This document shows positions 49,045 through 62,400 of a stretch of 64,000 nucleotides of DNA, in pieces. The notes below the pieces were generated by a model, which worked only from the letters and a program-made list of their open reading frames with translations, was not told the origin of the DNA and made no database searches. Position 1 is the stretch's first letter; each line of letters starts with the position of its first letter. The position numbers were made by a program, and so were the translations under genes. Origin of the DNA: Urophycis tenuis (taxonomy: Eukaryota > Chordata > Actinopteri > Gadiformes > Phycidae); assembly GCA_036785325.1 (NCBI GenBank), contig JAXIVH010000087.1:221501-285500 (forward strand). Reading direction: 5' to 3'.

Positions 49045-52000
49045 GATCTGCCCGACTCTAAACGATGCTGCTCTGACTCACATCAACTCCATGTTGGAGA
49101 CCATTCCAGGTAAACAATCTCAAAAATAATATTTCTATATCATCATATCTCATTCAGATTTCAGATATTTCCTAACAATAGTCTATTGGGAGTGGTCTAT
49201 GCTAGTGGGCGGAGCCTGTGATATGTATGTTGACAGTGAGGAGTACAGTGGACTCCTACGTTGGCATCGACTACTCTCTCCTCAGCGACCCTGTGTTCAC
49301 CTCCAGTGGCATGGACATGCACTTCAGGGTGAGGAACCCACTTCTACTCTTCTCCCTCTCTACTCTACTCTGTTCTGATCGGCTCTATTCTATCTGGTTT
49401 CGTTTAGTTCTACTCTGCTCTATTCTGTTATGTTCTATTCTGCTGTATTCTGTTCCATTTTTCTCTACTCTTTTCTGTTCTTTCTCCTCTATTATACTGT
49501 GTTCCATTCCCTTGTGCTCAGTTCTATTCATAATGTCATGGTGGTGGGGGCTCCAGGGGATGTTTTTTGAGCTGGCCAATCAGAATGAGAGCCTGGAGAA
49601 TGTGGCCGTTGCCCCGGAGATCACAGAACACGGCCGCATGGTGTACCTGGCGCTCTCTGAGTTCTTCTTCGACAGCGGAATGTTCTCTTACTACAAAGCT
49701 GAAATCTTCCAGATGCACATCACCAATGACAAGGTGAGGACTGCAAACACAACTCTGACCCAACACTAACCCAACCCTAACCCAACACCAACCCAACATT
49801 AACACAACCCTAACACAACACTAACACAACCCTAACCCAACACTAACACAACCCTAACACAACACTAAGACAATCCTAACACAACACTAACACAACCCTA
49901 ACACAACCCTAACCCAACACTAACACAACACTAAGACAATCCTAACACAACACTAAGACAACCCTAACACAACACTAAGACAATCCTAACACAACCCCAA
50001 CACTAAGACAACACTAACACAACCCTAACACAGCCCTAACCCAACACTAACACAACCCTAACCCAACACTAACACAACACTAACACAACCCTAACCCAAC
50101 ACCAACCCAACATTAACACAACCCTAACCCAACCCTAACACAACACTAAGACAATCCTAACACAACCCCAACACTAAGACAACACTAAAACAACCCTAAC
50201 CCAACACTAACACAACGCTAACCCAACACTAACACAACACTAACACAACCCTAACCCAACACTAACACAACCCGCACCCCTAACATAACACTAACACAAC
50301 ACTAAGACAACACTAACACAGCCCTAACACAACCCTAACCCAACACTAACAAAACCCTAACCCAACACTAACACAACCCTAACACAACACTAACACAACT
50401 CTAACCCAACACTAACAACACTAACACAACCCTAACACAACACTAGCACAACACTAACCCAACACTTACACATCCCTAACCCAACCCTAACACAATACTA
50501 ACAGAACCCTAACCCAGCACTAACACAACACTAATCCAACACTAACACAAAATTAACACAACGCTAACACGCTAACACAACCCTAACACCAGTGTCTTTT
50601 TTCCACACCACAGCATATTGTTATTCAATACATAACATTTGCTGTACATTCAAACAGAAGAGAAACCATTGTAAACCGACCAAATGCTGTTCAGAACAGT
50701 AAGTAAGTAAAGTTTATTTATATAGTACTTTTCACAGATAGAAATCACAAAGTGCTTCACAATTAAATAAAATACACAGTACAAACATAAAATACAGTGA
50801 ATAAAACAGTTTAAGACATCAACTAAGAGCCTGCTTAAATAAAAAAAAGTTGTCAGCCGTTTAAAAAGTCCACAGTAAAAGAGTCCACAGATTTGGAGCA
50901 TCTTTGAGAGAGAGGCAGGGCATTCCAAAGTCTGGGTTCCACTACCTGGAAGGACCGGTCACCTCTGGTCTTAAAGTGGGTGCACATGAGGGAGGTACAT
51001 GAAGTTTAATCAGGTCAGAGATGTAAGGGGGTGCTAGACCACGTAGGGCTCTAAAAGTAAGGACCAACATTTTAAAATAAATTCTGAGATGGACTGTTAG
51101 CCAATGTAGAGCAGCTAACACAGGGGTGATGTGTGCTCTTATGAGTGTGGGTTAAAAGCCGTGCAGCTGCATCTTGCACAGTCTGGAGACGGTCAAGCTC
51201 TTTCTTGTTTAGGCAGGTAAAAAGGCTGTTACAATAGTCTAGACGAGAAGAGATAAAAGCATGAATGACCATCTCAAGTTCAGCTTTAGACACCATATTA
51301 CTTAATTTTGCAATATTCCTCAGGTGGAAGAAGCAGTTTCTGGTTAATTGTCTAGAGTTTCTGAGAACAGATGAGCCTAAAACATCATCAATGTACTACC
51401 TGATCTGAGGGGTTTTGTCATCCGGCGCAATAATCAATGTTTCTGTTTTATCAGAGTTAAACATCAGATAGTTGGGGTTTAACCATTTTTTGATGTTGGT
51501 TAGCCAGTTGGTTAAGGATGACAGTTTATGGAGCTCATTATGTTTGAATGTCATCAGCATGAAAATGGTATGATACATTGTTGTAGGACCTGATTATTGA
51601 TCCTATTGGGAGTATGTACAAGAGGAATGAGATTGGTCCCAAGACCGAGCCCTGGGGAACCCCATATGAAAGTTCAGTGGTATCTGACATCATTTGGTTC
51701 ACACAGACACTAAAGGTTCTACCTGACAGATACGATGAGAACCACTGTAAAACTGAACCAGACATTCCAACCAGATCATGGAGTCTTTTGATCAGCTTGT
51801 TATGATCAACGGTGTCAGGTCTAGTAGAACCAGGACAGTGTATTCCCCCGATGACAACAAAATTTTGCTTGAAACTTTGAGTAGTGCAGTTTCAGTAGAA
51901 TGCCTTTTACGGAATACAGACTGGAATTGATCAAAGATCTCATAATTTACCAAATGTGCAGTGAGTTGTTCTGCCACCACTTTTTCTAAGATTTTTGACA

Positions 52001-53511
52001 CAAAGGGGAGTTTCGAAATTGGCCTAAAATTGTCAAGATGTGATGGATCCAAACTGGGTTTTTTCAATATTGGTTCGACAACAGCATGTTTAAAAACACA
52101 GGGAACAACTTCAGTTAAAAGAGGTACATTAAACACATCAACAATACAAGGGCCAATAGATCAAAAAGTAAAAGACTTTTTGAACAGCGCTGTAGGGAGG
52201 ACATCAGTAGGACAGGGGGAGGGTTTCATTTTATCAAGAAGGGTAGAGACATCATGTAATGTTACGGGGTTAAATAAGGATCAAGTGTGAGGGGGTGGCA
52301 ACACACAGGCAGATACATAGCAAGATGGTGGTGAGATGTTTCCCCTGATATCTCTGATCTTTTCAACAAAGAAAGTGAGGAGTGCATTACTATCTGCTTG
52401 GGAGAACAGAGGAATTTGAGGGGTGGTAGGGGACACTAAGGAGTGAATGGTGTCAAACATCACCTGGTGGTGATGGTCTCCTGCTGTACATGTTTAGGAC
52501 CTCCGGCTAATGCTCTTCTTCCCCCAGATGTCTAAAGACATGGAGATGATGCTCAGGACCACCTATTTTGGAACCATCCTGTTGATGGTGAGTAGACACA
52601 TTAGAACCCTAATCCCAGAATAGATGTTAGAACCATAACCCTAGAACAGACATTAGAACCCAACATATATAGGTACATTTCACTCACTAATAGCTGATGG
52701 ATGGCTAGGTGATAACTAACAAATTACACTCAAATATTTAAATCTTTAAATCTTACTTAGAGCAACTTTAATGATGATGATGATAAAGATGTGATGAAGG
52801 TGATGTTAATGCTGTAGTGGTGGTGATGAGGATGATGGTGATGATGATGGTGTGTTCCTCAGAATCCAGCTCATGTGGACGCTCCTCTCTCCATCCACCT
52901 GGAGGTCACCGCTCCTCCCAAGACCTCCATCAGGACCTCTGGGGCAACCGTTGCCACGACTGCCATCGTCACTGTGATGCTGATGCCACATGGGCAGCCT
53001 CCTATTCAGCTGAGCAGCATGACCATGGTATGTTCTCTCTCTCACACACAGACACACACACAGCCGAAAATGTGACTGTGTGTGACTGTGTGTGAACCTT
53101 CTCATGTCTGCAGGAAGCCAAGTTCAACGCTAAAGTCTCCATGAAGGGGAAACGTCTGTCTGTCCAAGCTGATCTCCGCAGGTACACACACACACACACA
53201 CACACACACATAGGGGATGGTAAGGGGTGAGAATAGCTGGGATGAGACAGGCACATGTCGGGTGAGACAGGGATAGGTGGGGTGAGACAGGGATGGTGGC
53301 GGTGAGACAGGTAGAGTGTGAGATTCTCAAGGTTCATTTTTGTCTTACAGATTTAAAATCTTCTCCAATAAGTCAGCCCTGGAATCCCTCGCTGTGAGAC
53401 CCATTCTTCTGTCTGTTTGTCTGTCTGTCTGCCTCGCACTGTCTGTCTGCCCGTCTGCCTTGCTCTGTCTGTCAGTCTGCCGCTCTCTGTCTGTCTGTCT
53501 GTCTGCCTCAC

Positions 53512-53546
<35 letters not shown>

Positions 53547-53991
53547 CGCTCTGTCTTTCTGCCTGCCTGTCTGTCTGTCTACCTCGCTCTGTCTGTCTGT
53601 CTGTCTGTGTCTATTAGTCTACTAGTATTTAATCCAACCTATGTGTGTGCATGTGTGTGTAGTTGATCCCCCTCCAGGGGCCCTTGAAGGCCATGCTCCA
53701 GATCTCCATGGTTCCTCTCATCAACAGTCAGTTCCTCTCATCCGCACTCATCACCTTTCATAATACCAATACATAGAAAAATTTACAGTATGCATATTGA
53801 ACATTAATCTGGAAAAAATATATACAATTAATATAAAAGAACATTTCTATTCATCTATATTGTTTATATATGAAAATGACTAAGCTTCTGTATGTATTAT
53901 GTATCTACATAAACCATTTTATGATTCATATATATTGACATCAAATATAAATAAATGTTTACTGTAACATTAGTATATATGAATATTATTA

Positions 53992-54029
<38 letters not shown>

Positions 54030-55667
54030 ATGTTTGTGTGTGTGTGTGTGTGCGCATGTTTGTGCATGCAGACTGGACTAAGAGAGGGGTTCGGATCCCC
54101 CTGGCTGATGGCATGGACTTCGTGGAGGAGGTGGTGGAGTATCACAACGTGAGTACTATAATACTACTGTATCACAACGTGAGTACTATAATACTACTGT
54201 ATCACAACGTGGGTACTATAATACTACTGTATCACAACGTGAGTACTATAATACTACTGTATCACAACGTGAGTACTATAATACTACTGTATCACAACGT
54301 GAGTACTATAATACTACTGTATCACAACGTGGGTACTATAATACTACTGTATCACAACGTGAGTACTATAATACTACTGTATCACAACGTGGGTACTATA
54401 ATACTACTGTATCACAACGTGAGTACTATAATACTACTGTATACATTTTATACCAACACTATAAGACTAATGTTTACATTTTATACTAACAGTCTAATAC
54501 TACTGTATCACAATGTAAGTACTATAATACTACTGTATCACAACGTGGGTACTATAATACTACTGTATCACAACGTGAGTACTATAATACTACTGTATAC
54601 ATTTTATACCAACACTATAATACTAATGTTTACATTTTATACTATCAGTCTACTTTGTAATACTACTGTATCACAACGTGAGGACGATAATACTACTGTA
54701 TCACAACGTGAGTACTATAATACTACTGTATACATTATAAGATAAGAGATAAGAAAACCCTTTATTTGTCCCACAAATGGGGACATTTACAGTCACAGCA
54801 GTTCAGAATATAGAAACAGTTTAAATACAGAATAAGATAGAGATTAAAAAATATATATATATTACTGAACTAAACTATACTGGAGGGCGGCACGGTGGTG
54901 CAGTGGTTAGCACTGTCGCCTCACAGCAAGAGGGTTCTGGGTTCGAATCCACCTGGGACCTTTCTGTGTGGAGTTTGCATGTTCTCCCCGTGCTTGCGTG
55001 GGTTCTCTCCGGGTATTCCGGCTTCCTCCCACAGGTCGCCAGCCTGTGATAGGCTGGCGACCTGTCCAGGGTGTACCCCGCCTCTCGCCCGTTGCAGCTG
55101 GGATTGGCTCCAGCGACCCTCTAGAGGATAAGCGGTTTAGAAAATGACTGACTGAACTATACTGAATTTTTTTTTAATTAATACTATTAAACTACTTTAT
55201 ATATTATCTATTATATACTATATACTAATGCTATACTACCATGTACATTATCAAAATAGAGCAATACTATATTAGTTTTATACATATGTATATACATACA
55301 TATATACATATACAGTATATATACAATATATACACTAATACCATAATACAATGTTATATATCAATACTAATAATACTTGGTGTATACTCTACCAATACTA
55401 TACCAAACTAGATCTAGATCTATAGAGGGGAGGAGTCACCCAGGAAAAGGAACTGGGAAGATGACTGGTGAGGAGAAAGGAGGGTTCCTCCATCTCCTCC
55501 TTATCAGGTCTACAGAGCCTTCTGCTGCTCCTCCCTCTCTCTGTGACAGTCCACTGCTCCTCTCTCCTCAGGGTTACATTGTGATAGGAGCTAACCTCCA
55601 CTTCAGCCGAGGGCTGAGGGACATGATAGAGAACAGCCTGAGGCCTGGGAGTGAGGAGACACTGTGA
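46108..55667 (+). CDS. pltp: Phospholipid transfer protein (BPI/LBP family)
   Basis: Fifteen coding exons: 46108-46216, 46362-46461, 46741-46869, 47193-47348, 48887-48950, 49046-49109, 49237-49328, 49557-49733, 52528-52587, 52863-53027, 53114-53181, 53351-53393, 53663-53726, 54072-54148 and 55572-55667. They total 487 residues (human 493). A signal peptide, MVVYLWSSLLLVTMVTC, is followed by GVRIRITDKGLEM. BPI-type landmarks include INASAEGVNI, SYVGIDYSLLSDPV, LALSEFFFDSGMFSYY, RFKIFSNKSALESLA and LADGMDFVEEVVEYHN, ending GANLHFSRGLRDMIENSL. PLTP is secreted and moves phospholipids between lipoproteins. The match to PLTP, rather than to LBP/BPI or CETP, rests on these motifs and on the adjacent ctsa and pcif1, as in human. 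Introns hold a hAT relic, a LINE, a SINE and several arrays. The last donor is the seed of a 30-bp minisatellite. Confidence 0.96.
46890..47150. repeat. CCACCACCTGCTCTACC repeats after the pltp exon 3 donor
   Basis: Diverged 16-24-base units such as CACCACCCTCTGCTCTACCT start about 20 bases after the donor GTGAGC (46870) and fill the intron. Confidence 0.88.
47455..47565. repeat. 27-bp array with AATAAA in each unit, pltp intron 4
   Basis: About four units of CATGTTTAATAAACTACAGC plus CCAGAGT. Each unit contributes an AATAAA in the pltp sense direction. Another diverged pair is at 48764-48800. Confidence 0.9.
47688..48160. mobile_element. Dispersed repeat copy B in pltp intron 4
   Basis: Begins with (CATTTA)n then GGGCATTTAGCAGATGCTTT, and shares a long near-identical block with 31240-31365. 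It continues into AACTCTGAACAAGTTGGTCT and GCAGGGAGCTCGTTCCAACA, so this is the more complete copy. Confidence 0.75.
48320..48740 (+). pseudogene. hAT/BED-type transposase relic
   Basis: Translating the plus strand with frame breaks gives CFICGATVATAKHHNVERRY, then EKARELKAALGKQQSLL, then NFLIKNKKDFS and MVLKVAMMTIANAMFKDEKN. This follows the order of a BED-like zinc finger plus N-terminal region of Charlie-type hAT transposases and their domesticated relatives. Frameshifts and stops are present and the catalytic core is missing, so it is a dead fragment inside pltp intron 4. Confidence 0.6.
49745..50590. repeat. CTAACACAACC telomere-like array after the pltp exon 8 donor
   Basis: About 75 degenerate 11-12-base units (CTAACCCAACA, CTAACACAACC, CTAAGACAATC) start about 12 bases after the donor GTGAGG (49734). 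Interrupted and not a true CCCTAA telomere. Confidence 0.95.
50690..52480 (-). mobile_element. Decayed L2-like LINE in pltp intron 8
   Basis: Minus-strand fragments in the right order but different frames include SHLDNFRPISKLPFVSKILE and FRKRHSTETALLKV (52136-51800), then LSYGVPQGSVLGPISFLLYI and HADDIQT (51765-51540), then SRLDYCNSLFTCLNKKELDR (51296-51072). These are the fingers, palm (GVPQGSVLGP, xADD) and C-terminal motifs of a non-LTR reverse transcriptase. Stops and frameshifts make it a pseudogene. The 3' end is at about 50700 (AAGTTTATTTATATAGTACT in plus orientation). Confidence 0.85.
54141..54730. repeat. 30-bp minisatellite copied from the pltp exon 14 / donor junction
   Basis: Ten perfect-phase units begin at 54141 and every 30 bases to 54411, then three (from 54507) and two (from 54670) more after short interruptions. 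Unit: ATCACAACGTGAGTACTATA then ATACTACTGT. The first eight bases of unit 1 are the last eight exon bases (exon ends 54148), and the donor is the GTGAGT in unit 1. The frame continues open as VSTIILLYHN repeats. Confidence 0.98.
54735..54850 (-). mobile_element. LINE 3'-end remnant
   Basis: GATAAGAAAACCCTTTATTTGTCCCACAAATGGGG is the reverse-oriented terminus of a fish LINE, similar to those at 4361 and 27606. Only the end remains. Confidence 0.5.
54885..55155 (+). mobile_element. tRNA-derived SINE
   Basis: The head, GGGCGGCACGGTGGTGCAGT then GGTTAGCA, contains a box A-like promoter. Box B, GGTTCGAATCC, is at 54940-54950. The body has GTTTGCATGTTCTCCCCGTG, GGGTGTACCCCGCCTCTCGC and the tail GATAAGCGG. 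This is the very common teleost SINE plan. The body holds an exact 14-bp hairpin (55032-55045 with 55051-55064, 5-base loop). Confidence 0.9.
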
Positions 55668-56178
55668 AGACCCTAAAGACTCAGCTGGGCCTGGACCTAG
55701 ACCCCAACGACCCAGCTAGTCCCGGACCTAGACCACTCCAGAGCCAAGATCAACTCACTCTAGGCCTTGGCGTGCCGTTGGGTTTCCCTGTACCCATAAC
55801 AACCATTGAATCTCAAATGTGTTGCATGTAGCCTACTGCAAGTCCATGTTAAGTTTGTTTTGCAACTGTCTGAAACTCATTTGTGAATACAGAACATGCT
55901 GGTTTGTAGAAATGATCCTTAATGCCACCGAGAACTGTTCTGATGGTTCCACTCCAACAGGATGGGTCAAGTACCTCATTCAGAAGCACCACAGCCTAGG
56001 AGGGGGTCCAGGTAGTGCAGTCGGGGTGCATGGGACCAGAACACTAACTGTAGACTCAGCAAAGAACTTAATCATCACATCTCCACACGTGGAGAACATA
56101 AACGTCACGTCAGCTACAGAATGTGTATGTCAGAAATTTAACCAGCCAAACATGATCAGATACTCACAAACTAGGACA

Positions 56179-56184
56179 ATAAAA
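56179..56184 (+). terminator. pltp: pltp poly(A) signal
   Basis: AATAAA in GGACAATAAAAACG, 512 bases after the pltp stop codon. The stretch 55668-56178 is the likely 3' UTR. Confidence 0.65.
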
Positions 56185-56317
56185 ACGTGAACAATAACAA
56201 CGAAGATTGTGCAGCATTGTGTTTGAATCCACATCAGCGTACCTCAGGGTTCTCCAATCAAACAGACTACCTTGAGGGAGAATAAGAGGAGTAACAACTG
56301 CTCTTTTTAAAGTGGAG

Positions 56318-56323
56318 TTTATT
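56318..56323 (-). terminator. ctsa: ctsa poly(A) signal
   Basis: TTTATT on the plus strand (AATAAA on the gene strand), 85 bases after the ctsa stop. The pltp and ctsa signals are about 135 bases apart, tail to tail. Confidence 0.7.
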
Positions 56324-56407
56324 TACATTTACAGCAAAGGAGAACCAGGAAGACATTGGGAGCCGTCTAGTGAGCCAGTATATAGGATGGTCAGTCAGTA
56401 GGGCTGG

Positions 56408-59400
56408 TCAATAGGGTTCTCTCTTGAGGAAGCGAGAGAACATGGTGTAGGCAGCAGCAGGTTTATCGGAAGGTACCATGTGACCCGAGCCCTGCCAGAA
56501 AAACAATAAAATCCAGTTAGTTGATGCTACTATGACTTCCACTACTACTACTCACTCAGTGTAGCCAATAGGAGCCTAGGATTTTACCTTAACGGTGAGG
56601 AAGGCCATGTTGCTGAACTCCTTAACGAACCCGCCCACCTGCAACCCCTCGTTGTCCAGGTAGGTCCAGGGCCTCCGCTGCACCTCCACCTGAAGGTGGT
56701 GGTAGGGGTTAAACCTCAATACCTCCTGATGTCTAACCTCTGTACCTCCTGATGTCTAACCTCTGTACCTCCTGATGTCTGAGCTCTACCTCCTGATGTC
56801 TGAGCTTTATACCTCCTGATGTCTAACCTCAACCTCCTGATGTTGAACCTCTACCTCCTGATGTTGAACCTCTACCTCCTGATATTTAACCTCTACCTCC
56901 TGATGTTGAACCTCTACCTCCTGATGTTTAACCTCTACCTCCTTATGTCTAACCTCTACCTACTGATGTCTAACCTATACCTCCTAATGTTTAACCTTTA
57001 CCTCCTGATGTCTGAGCTCTATACCTCCTGATGTCTGAGCTCTATACCTCCTGATGTCTGAGCTCTATACCTCATGATGTCTGAGCTCTATACCTCCTGA
57101 TGTCTGAGCTCTACCTCCTGATGTCCAAGGTCTATACCTCCTGATGTCCAAGGTCTATACCTCCTGATGTCTGAGCTCTATACCTCATGATGTCCAAGGT
57201 CTATACCTCCTGATGTCTGAGCTCTACCTCCTGATGTCTAACCTCAACCTCCTGATGTCTAACCTCTATCTCCTGATGTTTAACCTCTATCTCCTGATGT
57301 TTAACCTCTACCTCCTGATGTCTAACCTCTATCTCCTGATATTTAACCTCTACCTCCTGATGTTGAACCTCTACCTCCTTATGTCTAACCTCTACCTACT
57401 GATGTCTAACCTCTACCTCCTGATATCTAACCTCTACCTCCTGATATTTAACCTCTACCTCCTGATGTTTAACCTCTACCTCCTTATGTCTAACCTCTAC
57501 CTCCTGATGTCTAACCTCTACCTCCTGATGTTTAACCTCTACCTCCTTATGTCTAACCTCTACCTACTGATGTCTAACCTATACCTCCTAATGTTTAACC
57601 TTTACCTCATGATGTCTGAGCTCTATACCTCATGATGTCTGAGCTCTACCTCCTGATGTCTGAGCTCTATACCTCATGATGTCTGAGCTCTATACCTCCT
57701 GATGTCTGAGCTCTATACCTCCTGATGTCTGAGCTCTATACCTCCTGATGTCTGAGCTCTACCTCCTGATGTCTGAGCTCTATACCTCCTGATGTCTGAG
57801 CTCTATACCTCCTGATGTCTGAGCTCTCTACCTCATGATGTCTGAGCTCTATACCTCATGATGTCTGAGCTCTACCTCCTGATGTCTGAGCTCTATATCT
57901 CCTGATGTCTGAGCTCTATATCTCCTGATGTCTGAGCTCTACCTCCTGATGTCTGAGCTCTATATCTCCTGATGTCTGAGCTCTATATCTCCTGATGTCT
58001 GAGCTCTATACCTCCTGATGTCTGAGCTCTACCTCCTGATGTCTGAGCTCTATATCTCCTGATGTCTGAGCTATATATCTCCTGATGTCTGAGCTCTATA
58101 CCTCCTGATGTCTGAGCTCTATACCTCATGATGTCTGAGCTCTACCTCCTGATGTCTGAGCTCTATACCTCCTGATGTCTGAGCTCTATACCTCCTGATG
58201 TCTGAGCTCTACCTCCTGATGTCTGAGCTCTCTACCTCCTGATGTCCAAGGTCTATACCTCATGTCTAAACCCAATGATTTCAAACGTCCTTCCTCATGA
58301 TTTCAATGCTATATACATGTACATGGTACAGCTATATACCCCCTGATTTTATCTAAGGTATAGAGACGCTCTATCTTTGATATAGCATCCTGATATTAAA
58401 ACTATACCTTCTGATTCAGAGACTCCACAAACCACTCGTCTCCCATGAAGTTACAGGCCATATCGACATCTCCGTTGTACACCAGGATGCGGTAATTCTG
58501 GGACACATGAAGCAGGACACAAGTTTTACACAACGTGCTAATCTAAATAGCCAAGTAGCTTCTAAACAAATGACCATGGGGTGATACCAGTGCTAGCATT
58601 ATCTACCATGTCTCCAAGTAGCTTCAGGTACTGCTTACTGACGTCCAAGTATTGACGGCCATAGTTGAGATTCACCTCCAAGCTTTAATAAGGAAGAAGC
58701 AGACGGTTAGCGTCAACCTGGCGTCAGGCTGGGCTACCTAGTGTGCTAACCAGCTAGCACCTAGCCCAGGGCTACACTTTGCAGCCCAGGCATGTTACCT
58801 GCAGATGACCCAGGGGAGTGCTTTTGGACTGATGTGCAGAGCAGCCCTGTTGTAGGGGTCGTTGAGGTAAAGGTTGGATGGGGTGGAGTTGGTGCAGGGT
58901 GGGTCCAGCCAAACCTTCTTGTAGAGAGATGCTGCACCACGCAGCTTCTGGAAACAAATCCTTGATCAACACCAACCATAACCCAATACCTAACCCCAAA
59001 ACATTACCCAAAACATGTCCAATACCTAACCCCTTACCAAAACCCAATACCAAACCCCTTACCATAATCCAATACTTAACCCCAAGAACCCACCTGGTCC
59101 CATAGCTGCATCCAGGGGTGTCTGGTGAAGCTGTTTCCCAGGTCTTTGACTACAAGATGACCGCCATCCATCCTGGAACCACCAGAACCAGAGTCAACCA
59201 ACCATCCCACCAAAGAACCCTGTCTGTTCAGCCGGTCTGGACTTACCCAACCCTCTGGCCCAACCCCCTCGGGCAGGGGGCATACAGGTTGTACACGTTT
59301 AGCCCTGAGCCGTAGATGATGGTCTGGGCTTTATGAAGCTACAACACAACAGAGTAGCCCAAGTTAGCATGATGGAGGTAGGAGTGACATTCCAGAGTTG

Positions 59401-62400
59401 GAGTCCAACCAGAGCAGACACTCCCATCAAGCAAAATACAATATAGAAAAGGACAGACATAGTGGGAACATAGCTGCAGGTTCTAGTGATGGCGTACCCA
59501 ATGGAAAAATAGCAGGTACTCGTGAGGGCTTAGGAAGAGGAAACATGGCAGGTACTAGTGAGGACGTACATAGTTGGAACAGTTGGTGTTGTGGTTGTTG
59601 TAGAAGTCACATGTCCCCTGCTTACAGCAGAAGGTCTGCAGGTTGGCCCACAGCTGGTTGCCTAGGAGACCATGGTAGTAGGCAAAGTACACCAGAGAGT
59701 TGTCGTTGAGCTCATAGCTAGACAACCCGTTTCCAACGGCAATACCCTGGGAAGAGACATATCATCAAATTCCACACACTGGGAGACATGAGGCATCATG
59801 AGGCGCCATGACAACCATGAGGCACCATGACAACCGTGAGCAGCCATGACAACCATGAGCAGCCATAACAACCGTGAGCCAGATGGGATTGTTACCAAGG
59901 CACGTGTGTCTATCATAAGATACACACATTACAACATCTATACCACATTCTAAGAGCTCACACATAATTTTATCTTAATTTAGGTAAATCTATTTATTGT
60001 TTATTGTTTATACTTATCTTATCTTACATCATAACATTTACACCACATGATAAGGTCTACACCGCATTTCTACATTCAACATCTACAGAGCTTCACCACA
60101 TCATCGCATCTACATCAGATCATAACATCAGAGAGAGACAGGAAGATGTACCTGAAGGTTGAGCTCGTCATCCTCCATCACCCTCTCTGCCAGGGTTGGG
60201 ATGTAGATTCCTCCGTAGCTCTCTCCAGTCAGGAACAGCTGATTGCTGCGGTACTCAGGAAAAAGCTGGAAGAAGCGCTTCAATGCCAGGTAGTTGTTCA
60301 TGGACACCTGGAGGACAAGACATAGACCTAAGACTCTGGTGGAGAGTAGCTGGTCAACCCAGCTCTGTAGAAGAGCAGACTGTTCATTATCATGATGGAA
60401 GAGCAGACTGTTCATGACAGTGATGAAGACCAGATTGCTCATTAAAGCGATGGAAGAGCAGACTGTTCATTATTGTGATGGAAGAGCAGACTGTTCATTA
60501 TTGTGATGGAAGAGCAGACTGTTCATTATTGTGATGAAGAACAGACTTTTCATTATAGTGATAAAAAGCAGACTGTTCATTATAGTGATGAAGACCAGAT
60601 TGTTCATTATAGTGATGAAGAGCAGACTGTTCATTATAGTGATGGAAGACCAGATTGTTCATTATTGTGATGAAGAGCAGACTGTTCATTATAGTGATGA
60701 AGAGCAGACTGTTCATTATAGTGATGAAGACCAGATTGTTCATTATAGTGATGGAAGACCAGATTGTTCATTATAGTGATGGAAGATCAGATTGCTCATT
60801 ATTGTGATGAAGAGCAGACTGTTCATTATAGGGATGGAAGATCAGATTGTTCGTTACAGTGATGAAAGAGCAGACTGTTCATTATTGTGATGAAGCGCAG
60901 ACGGTTCATTATAGTGATGGCCCAGAGGAGACAGTTCATCATATTAATGATGTGTCAAAATGTGCATCGTTAGTGTTTGAAACTAATGTTTTGACAAAAC
61001 CATGGAATGAAGCGGGCATTTAGAAAAGGAAACGTACCTCTGTGTCATTGGTTGAGTACTTCTTATCATCAGAATAAGAAAAGCCGACCCCTGCTGGTGA
61101 CTCCAAGTACAACATGTTGGAAATCTGAAGGAATGAATGCTCTGTTTATCCGTTTGCATGGAAGAGATCTTCATCGAGGTCAGTAGGGATCAGAGGTCAA
61201 CTCACATTATTCCAGGAGTAGGGGTTGTACTCCAGGGTCACACCGTCATCCTGGATCTGAAAGAAACCACCACATCACTCATAGTACTCTGTGGGGATAC
61301 ACTGTCGGGGATATTATTTGGTGCACAACAACAAAACACCTTCAAAATGAGTAGTCGCTTAAGGCTACGAGAGAGCTAGCGGGGAGCAAGGAGCTAGGAG
61401 GGAGCAGGGAGCTAGGGATTTAGGAGGGAGCAGGGAGCAGGGAGCTAGAGAGCTAGGAGGGAGCATGGAGCTAGAAGGGAGCAGGGAGCTAGGAGGGAGA
61501 AGGGAGCTAGGGGGGAGCAGGGAGCTAGGAGGGAGCATGCAGACTCACCAGGAAGGGGCCGTGCTCAGTCAGCAGCCCATCCAGAGAGCTGCAGCCGGGG
61601 CCCCCGTTTAGCCATAGGACCACCGGGTCCTTGGAGGGATCATGCTGGGACTCCACAAACCTGTAAGACACCAAGACCTACTGTAGCACATAGAAGTACT
61701 GTAGCACATTGAAGTACTGTAGCACATAGAAGTACTGTAGCACATAGAAGTACTGTAGCACATTGAAGTACTGTAGTACATTGAAGTACTGTAGCACATA
61801 GAACTACTGTAGCACATAGACCTACTGTAGCACATAGAAGTACTGTAGCACATTGAAGTACTGTAGCACATAGAAGTACTGTAGCACATAGAAGTACTGT
61901 AGCACATAGAACTACTGTAGCACATTGAAGTACTGTAGCACATAGAACTACTGTAGCACATAGACCTACTGTAGCACATAGAAGTACTGTAGCACATTGA
62001 AGTACTGTAGCACATTGAAGTACTGTAGCACATAGAACTACTGTAGCACATAGACCTACTGTAGCACATAGAAGTACTGTAGCACATTGAAGTACTGTAG
62101 CACATAGAAGTACTGTAGCACATTGAAGTACTGTAGCACATTGAAGTACTGTAGCACATTGAAGTACTGTAGCACATAGAACTACTGTAGCACATTGAAG
62201 TACTGTAGCACATAGAAGTACTGTAGCACATTGAAGTACTGTAGCACATAGAACTACTGTAGCACATTGAAGTACTGTAGCACATAGAAGCACTGTAGCA
62301 CATTGAAGTACTGTAGCACATAGAACTACTGTAGCACATTGAAGTACTGTAGCACATAGAAGTACTGTAGCACATTGAAGTACTGTAGCACATTGAAGTA

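Noticed and set aside
54885..55155. A functional tRNA gene
   Set aside because: Box A and B are present but the cloverleaf is not, and the body is SINE-type.
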